DNA of 10,249 bases, taken from contig MGNX01000025.1 of NCBI GenBank assembly GCA_001796935.1, forward strand, positions 1-10,249, read 5' to 3'. Below the pieces are notes generated by a model that saw only the letters and a list, made by a program, of their open reading frames with translations, did no database searches and was not told the origin of the DNA. Numbering within the stretch: the first letter of the stretch is position 1; the number at the start of each line of letters is the position of its first letter. The DNA is from Chloroflexi bacterium RBG_16_60_22. Lineage in GTDB: Bacteria; Chloroflexota; Dehalococcoidia; Dehalococcoidales; RBG-16-60-22. Below are positions 1 through 6,302 of this stretch, in pieces. Position numbers and translations under genes: made by a program.

Positions 1-1
1 C

Positions 2-562
2 GTGAGGATGGGATCGATGGTCAGCGAGCCGTTGCCGGCGGCCAGCCCCATGGTCATCGACTACGCCACCCGGTACCGCAGCGATTTCATGGATATCTTC
101 CTGGGCGCGAAGTGCTATTTCTACATCGGCGACCAGAGCGGCCTCGACGCGATACCCGGGATTTTCCGGAGGCCGGTGGCCACGGTGAACCTGAGCCAGT
201 TCCAGCGGGCCAGGACCTGGGGCCCGGACGACCTGTTCGTCACCAAGAAGCTCTGGCTGCGGAAGGAACGCCGGCTGGTGACCTTCCGCGAGATATTCGA
301 CTGGCATATCGACGACGTCCGGCGAGGAGAAGAGTACGGGCGGATTGATATCGAGGTGGTCGAGAACACCCCGGAGGAAATTACCGCCCTGGCGGTAGAG
401 ATGGACGAGCGACTTAAAAGAACGTGGCAGCCGGCCGCCGAGGACGAGGAGCTGCAGCGGCGCTTCTGGTCGATATACAAAGCGGATAAGCTCTTCCACG
501 GGGAAATATTATCGCGCGTCGGCGCCGATTTCCTGCGCCGGAACCGGGAACTGCTCGACTAG
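2..562 (+). CDS. Putative glycosyltransferase, TIGR04372-like, C-terminal part (5' truncated by window edge)
   Basis: This reading frame is open to the left edge of the window, so the GTG at base 2 is probably not the true start and only about 186 C-terminal residues are present. The early block SDFMDIFLGAKCYFYIG followed by SGLDAIPGIFRRPVATVN, then a K-KLW-RKE-RLVTFREIF stretch, resembles from memory the C-terminal half of the TIGR04372 putative glycosyltransferase family found in bacterial polysaccharide loci. In that family the first block would lie in the second Rossmann-like lobe of a GT-B-type fold, where nucleotide-sugar is bound. The C-terminal 60 residues are charged and helical-looking, with no membrane segment. 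The gene ends with TAG at 560-562, 37 bp before the cytidylyltransferase gene. A role in transferring a sugar made by this cluster is inferred from position. Family assignment is moderately sure; donor and acceptor are unknown. Confidence 0.7.
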   Translation: MRMGSMVSEPLPAASPMVIDYATRYRSDFMDIFLGAKCYFYIGDQSGLDAIPGIFRRPVATVNLSQFQRARTWGPDDLFVTKKLWLRKERRLVTFREIFDWHIDDVRRGEEYGRIDIEVVENTPEEITALAVEMDERLKRTWQPAAEDEELQRRFWSIYKADKLFHGEILSRVGADFLRRNRELLD

Positions 563-585
563 ACCGGGCGGTCGGAGAGGGCAAC

Positions 586-593
586 GGAGAGGA
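586..593 (+). promoter_or_regulatory. Ribosome binding site for the spsF-like gene
   Basis: The purine run GGAGAGGA lies 6 nt before the ATG at 600. It is a good Shine-Dalgarno match and supports that start codon. Confidence 0.7.
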
Positions 594-599
594 ATAGCG

Positions 600-1283
600 A
601 TGAAGTTTGGGGCCATCGTCCAGGCGCGTATGACCTCGGAGAGGTTCCCCGGTAAGGTCCTTTACGAGGTGGGCGGGAAACCGATGCTGCAGTACCTGCT
701 GGAAAGACTGGAGCACTGCGGCGGCCTCGATGGCATCGTGGTGGCCACCTCGGCGGAGGCCAGCGACGACCCCCTGGCCGCTTTTTGCCGGCGTTATGGC
801 GTCGCCGGCTACCGCGGCGATTTGGAGGACGTCGCCAGCCGCTTCAATGACGTGGTGCGGGAGTATCATTTCAACGCCTTTGTTCGCATCAACGGCGATA
901 GCCCCCTTCTCGACCAGCGGCTCATCGAAAAAGGGCTGAAAATATTCCGGGGCGGGGACTATGACCTGGTGACCAACGTCATGCCGCGCACCTATCCGCG
1001 GGGTCAGTCCGTCGAGGTCCTGCTGGCGGATACCTACCGGGACGCCTGCGTCCGCATGAGGGAAGCGGCAGACCGGGAGCACATCACCCGGTACTATTAC
1101 CGGCACCCGGGAGACTTCCGCATCAGGAACTTTTCCTCCCGCCGTGACCTCAGCGGTATCACGCTCTGCGTGGATACGCCGGAGGACATGGACAACTTTG
1201 CCGCCGCCGTCGCCCGCCTGAACCGGCCCCACTGGGAGTACCGCCTCGGGGATATCCTGCGGATTTACCGTCGGCTGCCGTAA
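600..1283 (+). CDS. spsF: SpsF-type cytidylyltransferase (CMP-sugar synthetase family)
   Basis: A 227-residue protein of the SpsF/COG1861 family, nucleotidyltransferases related to CMP-sialic acid synthetase. It probably activates a nonulosonic acid with CTP in the cytosol before glycosyl transfer. The N-terminal nucleotide-binding signature QARMTSERFPGKVL spans residues 8-21 and matches the SpsF form rather than the classic NeuA form. A second family block, RINGDSPLLD (96-105), carries the conserved GD-PL-D pattern, and EHITRYYYRHP follows further on. The length is close to the usual ~230-240 residues, so the protein looks complete. ATG at 600 has a strong Shine-Dalgarno 6 nt upstream. A NeuB homologue four genes downstream supports a CMP-nonulosonate role. 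Some SpsF-like proteins are annotated as glycosyltransferases without biochemical proof, so the exact substrate is open. Confidence 0.85.
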   Translation: MKFGAIVQARMTSERFPGKVLYEVGGKPMLQYLLERLEHCGGLDGIVVATSAEASDDPLAAFCRRYGVAGYRGDLEDVASRFNDVVREYHFNAFVRINGDSPLLDQRLIEKGLKIFRGGDYDLVTNVMPRTYPRGQSVEVLLADTYRDACVRMREAADREHITRYYYRHPGDFRIRNFSSRRDLSGITLCVDTPEDMDNFAAAVARLNRPHWEYRLGDILRIYRRLP

Positions 1284-1292
1284 TGTTAGAAT
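1264..1292 (+). promoter_or_regulatory. Possible internal sigma70-type promoter with extended -10
   Basis: TTTACC at 1264-1269 (4 of 6 matches to TTGACA) is followed, after exactly 17 bp, by TAGAAT at 1287-1292 (5 of 6 matches to TATAAT). The TGT immediately before the -10 fits the extended TGn motif. A start about 6-8 nt downstream would fall at roughly 1298-1300, just before the ATG at 1302, giving a leaderless or nearly leaderless transcript. This would fit the absence of a clear Shine-Dalgarno at that gene. The element overlaps the end of the upstream gene, and chance matches are common, so it is only a candidate. Confidence 0.28.
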
Positions 1293-1301
1293 AGTGTAAC
1301 C

Positions 1302-2303
1302 ATGAAGAAGCTGAGAGCGGGTATCATCGGGCTGGGGGTGGGGGAGAAGCACATCGCCGGATACCGGAGCCACCCCGATTGCCGGGTGGTTGCCCTGTGC
1401 GACTTCTCTGACGAGAAGCTCGAAGCCGCCGGGAAAAAGTATCCCGGGGTCAGGCTGTTCAGTCGGGCTGAAGAGCTGCTCGATGACCCCGGAATAGACG
1501 TCGTTTCCATCGCCAGCTATGACAACTACCACCACGAGCAAATCGTGCGGGCCATAAGCCGTAACAAGCACGTCTTCGTGGAAAAGCCGCTCTGCCTCTA
1601 CCGTGACCAGGCGGTGGAGATAAAACGTCTCCTCGGGGAAAGACCGGATATTAAGCTATCGTCCAACCTGGTGCTGCGCGCCGAGCCCCGTTTCCGCGAG
1701 CTGCGCCGGATGATTGCCGCCGGCGAAATGGGGCAGCTCTTCTATGTCGAGGGCGACTACAACTACGGGCGGCTGAACAAGATAACCGAAGGCTGGCGGG
1801 GTAAGATTGACTTTTACTCGGTGGTCTACGGCGGCGGCGTGCATATGGTTGACCTGCTTCTCTGGCTGAGCGGTGACCGCGTGGCGGAGGTGGCCGCTTA
1901 CGGCAATAATATCGCGTCGCAGGGCAACTTCCGCTACAACGACATGGTAGTGTCCATACTGAAGTTCCGGAGCGGCCTGGCGGGCAAGGTAGCCGTGAAC
2001 TTCGGGTGCGTGGCGCCGCACTTTCACGGTTTGCGCGTTTACGGCACCCGGGCCACTTTTACCAACGGGTACGACCATGCTACCCTGTGGGAGACGCGTG
2101 ACCCCGCCCGGCCCGCCCGGCAAATCACCACCCCGTATCCCGCCGCCGAAAAGGGCGCCCTGATTTACAGTTTCGTGGAATCGATTCTGCATGACTCTCC
2201 GGCGGAAGTCACCCCGGAAGACGTCTTCGCGGCAATGTCGGTCTGCTTTGCCATCGAAGAAGCCGCGCAACAGACCGGCCCGGTTGTAGTACAATACGTT
2301 TAA
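1302..2303 (+). CDS. Gfo/Idh/MocA-family NAD(P)-dependent sugar oxidoreductase
   Basis: A 333-residue protein of normal length for the Gfo/Idh/MocA dehydrogenase family. The N-terminal Rossmann domain begins with GIIGLGVGEKHIAGY, a G-x-G-x-x-H dinucleotide loop at about residues 7-20, then the second-strand segment VVALCDFSDEKL. The family motif E94-K95-P96 is present, with Lys95 the usual cofactor/catalytic lysine. The C-terminal substrate domain carries GGGVHMVD with His181 and Asp184, the conserved catalytic histidine region. Family members oxidise or reduce a sugar ring hydroxyl. GnnA and WlbA oxidise C3 of UDP-sugars before a DegT enzyme transaminates, and such an aminotransferase lies 9 bp downstream here. 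A 3-keto role is therefore an inference from context. No clear Shine-Dalgarno precedes the ATG, and a promoter-like element sits just upstream. Confidence 0.9.
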   Translation: MKKLRAGIIGLGVGEKHIAGYRSHPDCRVVALCDFSDEKLEAAGKKYPGVRLFSRAEELLDDPGIDVVSIASYDNYHHEQIVRAISRNKHVFVEKPLCLYRDQAVEIKRLLGERPDIKLSSNLVLRAEPRFRELRRMIAAGEMGQLFYVEGDYNYGRLNKITEGWRGKIDFYSVVYGGGVHMVDLLLWLSGDRVAEVAAYGNNIASQGNFRYNDMVVSILKFRSGLAGKVAVNFGCVAPHFHGLRVYGTRATFTNGYDHATLWETRDPARPARQITTPYPAAEKGALIYSFVESILHDSPAEVTPEDVFAAMSVCFAIEEAAQQTGPVVVQYV

Positions 2304-2312
2304 GGAATTAGC

Positions 2313-3470
2313 ATGCGCGATATACCCTTCGGCAAGCCGATAATCGGGGACGAGGAGAGGCAGGCCGTCGGCCGGGTGCTTGCCGGGACGACGCTGACCC
2401 ACGGGCCGCTGGTCAAGGAGTTCGAGGCTGTCTTTGCCCGCTATACCGGCGCCGGTTACGCCGTAGCCGTCTCGTCCTGCACGGCGGCGCTGCACCTGGC
2501 CTATTTCTATCTCGGCGTGGGGCCGGGGGACGAGGTCATCGTCCCGGCGGAGACGCACGTGGCGACGGCCCACGCCGTGGAGCTGGTCGGCGCCCGGCCG
2601 GTATTCGTTGACTCCGAAAAGGTGACGGGCAATATCGACATCGACCGGATTGAGGCGGCTATCAGCCCGAAGACTCGGGCGATATCCGTGGTGCACTACC
2701 TTGGCATGCCGGTCGATATGCGCCGGGTCGTGAAAATCGCCCGGAAGTATAAATTGTTCGTGGTTGAAGACTGCGCCCTGGCGCTGGGAACGTACCTGGG
2801 CGGCGTCCACGCCGGGCTCCTCGGGGACGTGGGCTGCTTTTCCTTCTACCCGGTGAAGCACATCACCACCGCCGAGGGCGGCATGGTCGTAACCGGCATT
2901 AAGGACATCGCCGAGAAAATTTCCCGGCAGCGGGCCTTCGGCATCGACCGCAACATCGTCAGCGAGCGGCCCGTCCCCGGTGTCTATGACGTGGTTGAGC
3001 TGGGGCTGAACTACCGTCTCAACGAGATTGGCGCCGCCCTGGGCATCGCGCAGATGAAACGCCTCGACGGCTTTCTCGAAAAGCGCCGGGAGAACTACGC
3101 GGCGCTCACGGACGGACTCCAGGGTATCGACGGCATCGAGCTGCTACGGTCCAGTCACGACGAGTACCGGAGTAGCTGCTACTGCCAGGCGGCCATCCTG
3201 GAGGACTCGCTGGCCGGGAAACGTTTTGAAATCGTGCGCTACCTCAAGGAGCGCGGGGTGGGCACCAGCGTCTATTATCCCCACCCGGTCCCGCACCTGG
3301 AGTATTATAAGCGTAAATACGGTTATAATGCTTCGAGTTTTCCGGTGGCCGCCCGCATCAGCGGCAGTTCGATAGCCCTGCCCGTCGGGCCCCACGTCGG
3401 CCGTGAAGACATCGACTACATGGTAAAGACAGTCAAGGAAGCCATTGAGGAGGTCAGCCGAAATGAGTAG
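2313..3470 (+). CDS. DegT/DnrJ/EryC1/StrS-family PLP-dependent sugar aminotransferase
   Basis: A 385-residue, full-length member of the DegT/DnrJ/EryC1/StrS family. These enzymes transfer an amino group, usually from glutamate, to a keto-sugar nucleotide. The PLP Schiff-base lysine is Lys182 in FYPVKHITTAEGGM. The cofactor-ring aspartate is Asp153 in VVEDCALALGT, where Leu156 occupies the position that is often Gln in this family (EDAAQA). The SSCTAALHLAY phosphate-binding block and GLNYRLNEIGAALG are also typical. The N-terminal start, IPFGKPIIGDEER, is characteristic of complete members. TAAGGA, partly formed by the upstream stop, lies 6 nt before ATG 2313. The gene overlaps the next by 8 bp. 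The pairing with the preceding oxidoreductase suggests an oxidation-transamination module; the substrate and the carbon aminated cannot be told. Confidence 0.93.
   Translation: MRDIPFGKPIIGDEERQAVGRVLAGTTLTHGPLVKEFEAVFARYTGAGYAVAVSSCTAALHLAYFYLGVGPGDEVIVPAETHVATAHAVELVGARPVFVDSEKVTGNIDIDRIEAAISPKTRAISVVHYLGMPVDMRRVVKIARKYKLFVVEDCALALGTYLGGVHAGLLGDVGCFSFYPVKHITTAEGGMVVTGIKDIAEKISRQRAFGIDRNIVSERPVPGVYDVVELGLNYRLNEIGAALGIAQMKRLDGFLEKRRENYAALTDGLQGIDGIELLRSSHDEYRSSCYCQAAILEDSLAGKRFEIVRYLKERGVGTSVYYPHPVPHLEYYKRKYGYNASSFPVAARISGSSIALPVGPHVGREDIDYMVKTVKEAIEEVSRNE
3448..3454 (+). promoter_or_regulatory. Ribosome binding site fixing the start of the SDR gene
   Basis: AGGAGGT, a near-perfect Shine-Dalgarno inside the 3' end of the aminotransferase gene, lies 8 nt before ATG 3463. 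It favours that start over the in-frame TTG at 3445, which overlaps the site itself. Confidence 0.8.
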
Positions 3471-4503
3471 ATTCTCGGGTCGGCGTATAGCCCTGGTCGG
3501 TGGTGCCGGTTTCATCGGGCATCACCTGGCGCTGAAGCTCAAGGAGCTGGGGGCCGAGGTCTTCGTTATCGATAGCCTGGTGGTGAACAACTACTACCAC
3601 TTCCGGGAGAAGAAAGACCTCATCCCCAACGCCGACCTGTATCTGGAGATTATCCAGCAGCGCCTGGCCCTGCTGCACACCGGGGATATACCCCTGTGCG
3701 AAGTCGACGCCCGTGACTACCACAAGTTGAGCGAGACCCTCACCAGGCTCGATGTTGACGCCATCGTCCACCTGGCCGCGGTGGCCCACGCCGATACCTC
3801 CAACAAGGACCCCTTCAGCACCTTCGACCACAGCCTGAGGACCCTGGAAAACGCCCTGGATAACGCCCGCTCGCCGATGCTGCGCGTCAGGCACTTCGTT
3901 TACTTCTCCTCCAGCATGGTCTATGGTAATTTCCCCGGCGGTCACGTCACCGAGGATACGCCCTGCGACCCGCTGGGGATTTACGGGGCGCTGAAGTTCG
4001 CCGGGGAAAAGATGGTGATAGCCTATAACCAGGTCTTCAACCTCCCCTATACCATCCTCCGGCCCTCCGCTCTGTACGGGCCGCGCTGCGTCAGCCGCAG
4101 GGTCGGCCAGGTCTTCATCGAGAACGCCCTCCAGGGTCTGGACATCTCCATCCAGGGGGACGGCTCCGGTCGGCTCGATTTCACCTATATCGACGACCTC
4201 GTTTCCGGCGTCGTCAACGTGCTGGAGAATGAAAGCTCCCGGAACGAGATATTCAACATGACCTACGGCGATTCCCGCTCCGTCGCCCAGATGGCGGAAA
4301 TCCTCACCGAGCACTTCCCCGGCGTGAAGATACACTACGTGCCCAAGGATAAACTGACGCCGGACCGCGGTACCCTCGCGGTGGACAAGGCGAGAAAAAT
4401 GATTGGCTATAACCCCCGGTACCCGCTCGAAAGGGGTTTCGTCGAGTATATCAACTGGTACAAGTCGATTTGGGAATCGATATCGGCGGCGGCACCCCAG
4501 TGA
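3463..4503 (+). CDS. Extended SDR NAD-dependent sugar epimerase/reductase
   Basis: A 346-residue extended short-chain dehydrogenase/reductase. The dinucleotide loop GGAGFIG spans residues 13-19, and Asp37 at the end of strand two indicates NAD(H) preference. Catalytic residues are Ser150 or Ser151 in SSSMVYG (149-155) and Tyr174/Lys178 in the YxxxK motif. The Asp-Glu pair that 4,6-dehydratases carry at the Ser-x-x-x-Tyr-Gly position (as in TDEVYG) is absent, so an epimerase, 4-ketoreductase or similar role is more likely than dehydration. RPSALYGPR and FTYIDDLV are the usual nucleotide-sugar-binding blocks. An extra helical stretch at about 40-70 (NNYYHFREKK onward) is longer than in GalE-type proteins. 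The start is set by AGGAGGT at 3448-3454, and the gene overlaps the aminotransferase stop by 8 bp, implying translational coupling. Confidence 0.88.
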   Translation: MSRFSGRRIALVGGAGFIGHHLALKLKELGAEVFVIDSLVVNNYYHFREKKDLIPNADLYLEIIQQRLALLHTGDIPLCEVDARDYHKLSETLTRLDVDAIVHLAAVAHADTSNKDPFSTFDHSLRTLENALDNARSPMLRVRHFVYFSSSMVYGNFPGGHVTEDTPCDPLGIYGALKFAGEKMVIAYNQVFNLPYTILRPSALYGPRCVSRRVGQVFIENALQGLDISIQGDGSGRLDFTYIDDLVSGVVNVLENESSRNEIFNMTYGDSRSVAQMAEILTEHFPGVKIHYVPKDKLTPDRGTLAVDKARKMIGYNPRYPLERGFVEYINWYKSIWESISAAAPQ

Positions 4504-4507
4504 GGCG

Positions 4508-4522
4508 GTCCGCCTGCCGGAC
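4508..4522 (+). other. Small hairpin in the SDR-GNAT gap
   Basis: GTCCG (4508-4512) and CGGAC (4518-4522) can pair as a 5-bp stem with a 5-nt loop in the 25-bp gap before ATG 4529. There is no U-run after it, so it is not a convincing terminator. It could slightly affect translation of the next gene, which lacks a clear Shine-Dalgarno, or it could be chance in GC-rich DNA. Confidence 0.2.
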
Positions 4523-4528
4523 GGGCTA

Positions 4529-5269
4529 ATGGAAAAACAGGACGATTTTGTTTACGATGCCTGGCTGGCCGGCCTGCTCGGGCGCGATGTCTACCGGATA
4601 TCGGCCGACGATAAATTCATTAACAAGGCCGGGAGGTCGTCATCGCCGGCCGGCCGCCGACTGAAAGAGCTGCAGGCCAGCAAGGTCTTCATGTACGCCA
4701 AGGTGCCGGTCGCCAACCCGGGGGCGGTCGGTTTCTTTGAAGGGCATGGTTTCAGATTGGTTGACACCAATATCTCCCTGGAAAAACCGGTAGCGAAGGG
4801 GAGTAAGGTTGAGGGTTGTGCCTCCCTGCGTTTGGTGGTGCCGGCGGACCGGGGACCGGTAGCGGCGCTGGCGGGCCGGAGCTTCACCTATTCCCGTTTT
4901 CACCAGGACGGCAGCTTCCCCGCCGGGTTCGCGGAGAAGACCCGGACGGAATGGGTGAACGGCTACTTCAACGGCAGCCGGGGCGATGCCATGGTAGTGG
5001 CGGTTGATGGTGACGAGATTATCGGGTTTCTGCTGCTGATTTATGGTCAGGATGGCCGGTTGATTATTGACCTGATTGCCGTGGCAGAGAGTCACCGCCG
5101 CCGTGGGGTGGCCGGAGACATGATAAGGTACGCCGAGACGGAGTGCCGGGGGTTCACTGGTATCCGCGTGGGGACCCAGCTGGCTAACCTGCCATCCCTG
5201 CGACTCTACGAGGGGATGGGGTTTAAAATTACGGCAGCGCAATATACCTTCCATTATCACCACGGGTAA
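4529..5269 (+). CDS. GNAT-family N-acetyltransferase, WecD/SpsD-like
   Basis: A 246-residue protein with the C-terminal GNAT fold. RRRGVA at residues 190-195 is the R/Q-x-x-G-x-G/A acetyl-CoA pyrophosphate-binding loop. It follows the strand LIIDLIAVAESH and is followed by the N-LPSLRLYEGMGF motif typical of the last GNAT segments. The first ~90 residues contain FMYAKVPVANPGAVGFFEGHGFRLVDT, resembling the N-terminal part of WecD-type amino-sugar acetyltransferases. Acylation of an amino group made by the DegT aminotransferase is the natural role, and Bacillus SpsD is a comparable neighbour of NeuB. The frame stays open upstream to a TTG at 4403, but that would give a 101-bp overlap and 42 residues without family resemblance, so ATG 4529 was chosen. 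No strong Shine-Dalgarno is visible, so the start remains somewhat uncertain. Confidence 0.82.
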   Translation: MEKQDDFVYDAWLAGLLGRDVYRISADDKFINKAGRSSSPAGRRLKELQASKVFMYAKVPVANPGAVGFFEGHGFRLVDTNISLEKPVAKGSKVEGCASLRLVVPADRGPVAALAGRSFTYSRFHQDGSFPAGFAEKTRTEWVNGYFNGSRGDAMVVAVDGDEIIGFLLLIYGQDGRLIIDLIAVAESHRRRGVAGDMIRYAETECRGFTGIRVGTQLANLPSLRLYEGMGFKITAAQYTFHYHHG

Positions 5270-5279
5270 TTGAGATAAT

Positions 5280-6302
5280 ATGAAAATCGGCGATTGGGAC
5301 CTGGACAAAGAAATCTTAATCGTGGCGGAAATCGGCAACAACCATGAAGGGAGCTACGCGCTGGCGGAGAAGATGATAAAGCTGGCGGCCGGGGCCGGCG
5401 CCGGAGCGGTGAAGTTCCAGACGTTCAAGACGGAGCACTACGTCAGCCGCCGTGATAAGGCGCGCTTCGAGCGCCTGAAGTCCTTCGAGCTGACGGAGGC
5501 CGAGTTCCGCCGCTTAAACGTAGCGGCTCGTGATGCCGGGCTGCTCTTTCTCTCCACACCCTTCGATATCGGTAGCGCCCGTTTCCTGGACAGTCTCGTC
5601 CCGGCGTTCAAGGTATCCTCCGGAGACAATAATTTCTGGCCGCTGCTGGAGGTGGTGGCGCTGACCGGCAAGCCGATTATCCTTTCGGCGGGCCTGATGG
5701 ACATGGAGCAAATCACGGTCGCGCGCGACTTTATCCGAAATATCTGGCGTGATGGGAACATCAAGCAGGAAATGGCGGTGCTGCACTGCGTCGCCAGCTA
5801 TCCCGTTGCGCCGGCGGAGGCCAACCTGCTGGCCATCAACCAGCTAAAAGAGCTCGGCGTGACCGTCGGTTACTCCGACCATACCCTGGGCATCGAGGCC
5901 GCCGTCCTCTCCGCCGCGCTGGGGGCGCGCATCATCGAGAAGCATTTCACCCTGGATAAAAACTACTCCGAATTCCGTGACCACCAGCTCTCCGCCGACC
6001 CGGAGGAGATGGCCCGGCTGGTGGAAAGGGTGAGAGAGGTTACCTTACTGCTCGGCACCGGAGAGAAAGTGCCGCAGCCCGGCGAGAAAGCGGTGGCAAG
6101 CCAGGTGCGCCGTGCTATCGTCGCCGGGCGTGATTTGCCCGGGAAGACGGTCATCAGCCGGGAAGACATTACCTGGGTACGTCCGGCCAGCGGTCTGCCC
6201 CCCGGGGAGGAAGACCGGATTATCGGCAAGCCCTTAAAACGGGCGGTCAGGATGGGTGAGCCGATTCTGCCGGAAATGCTCGGCGAGGAAGGTGAGCCAT
6301 GA
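5280..6302 (+). CDS. neuB: NeuB/SpsE-family nonulosonic acid synthase with SAF domain
   Basis: A 340-residue, full-length sialic-acid-synthase-family protein. These cytosolic enzymes condense phosphoenolpyruvate with a six-carbon N-acylated mannose-type sugar to form a nine-carbon nonulosonate. The TIM barrel shows AEIGNNHEG (16-24), KFQTFK (45-50), STPFD (92-96), SSGDNNF (113-119), HCVASYP (169-175), SDHT (199-202) and EKHFT (220-224). His201 and His222 correspond to the Mn-binding histidines of meningococcal NeuB. The C-terminal SAF (antifreeze-like) domain covers about 275-340, with Arg301 in VRPASGLPP equivalent to the substrate-reaching arginine. The usual GPDH segment after EKHFT is replaced by EFRDHQLS (231-238), suggesting a distinct subfamily and perhaps a different substrate. 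The Shine-Dalgarno is weak. The stop overlaps the next start as ATGA. Confidence 0.92.
   Translation: MKIGDWDLDKEILIVAEIGNNHEGSYALAEKMIKLAAGAGAGAVKFQTFKTEHYVSRRDKARFERLKSFELTEAEFRRLNVAARDAGLLFLSTPFDIGSARFLDSLVPAFKVSSGDNNFWPLLEVVALTGKPIILSAGLMDMEQITVARDFIRNIWRDGNIKQEMAVLHCVASYPVAPAEANLLAINQLKELGVTVGYSDHTLGIEAAVLSAALGARIIEKHFTLDKNYSEFRDHQLSADPEEMARLVERVREVTLLLGTGEKVPQPGEKAVASQVRRAIVAGRDLPGKTVISREDITWVRPASGLPPGEEDRIIGKPLKRAVRMGEPILPEMLGEEGEP
6285..6292 (+). promoter_or_regulatory. Ribosome binding site for the formyltransferase gene
   Basis: GAGGAAGG inside the end of the NeuB gene lies 6 nt before ATG 6299, supporting independent initiation as well as coupling at the ATGA overlap. Confidence 0.65.

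Noticed and set aside
414..1571. Long minus-strand open frame of 385 codons
   Set aside because: It lies opposite the clearly recognisable spsF and oxidoreductase genes, has no recognisable domain, and is a usual shadow of GC-rich coding DNA.
2267..2295. TACAAT -10-like hexamer at 2290-2295 before the aminotransferase
   Set aside because: The hexamer at a 17-bp spacing (GCAACA) matches the -35 at only 3 of 6, there is no TGn extension, and the next gene has its own Shine-Dalgarno, so chance is more likely.
1656..2861. Minus-strand open frame of 401 codons
   Set aside because: It spans parts of two conserved plus-strand genes, and its translation is rich in Gly, Arg, Val and His with no family motifs.
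4403..4528. Upstream TTG start extending the GNAT gene by 42 codons
   Set aside because: It would overlap the SDR gene by 101 bp, and the added residues are Ser/Arg-rich with no resemblance to WecD-type N-termini.
4504..4528. Terminator between the SDR and GNAT genes
   Set aside because: Only a 5-bp stem forms and no T-run follows; operon packing argues for read-through.
600..6302. Kdo pathway (KdsA/KdsB) instead of nonulosonate
   Set aside because: The synthase has NeuB-type motifs and a SAF domain, which KdsA lacks, and the cytidylyltransferase has the SpsF rather than the KdsB signature.
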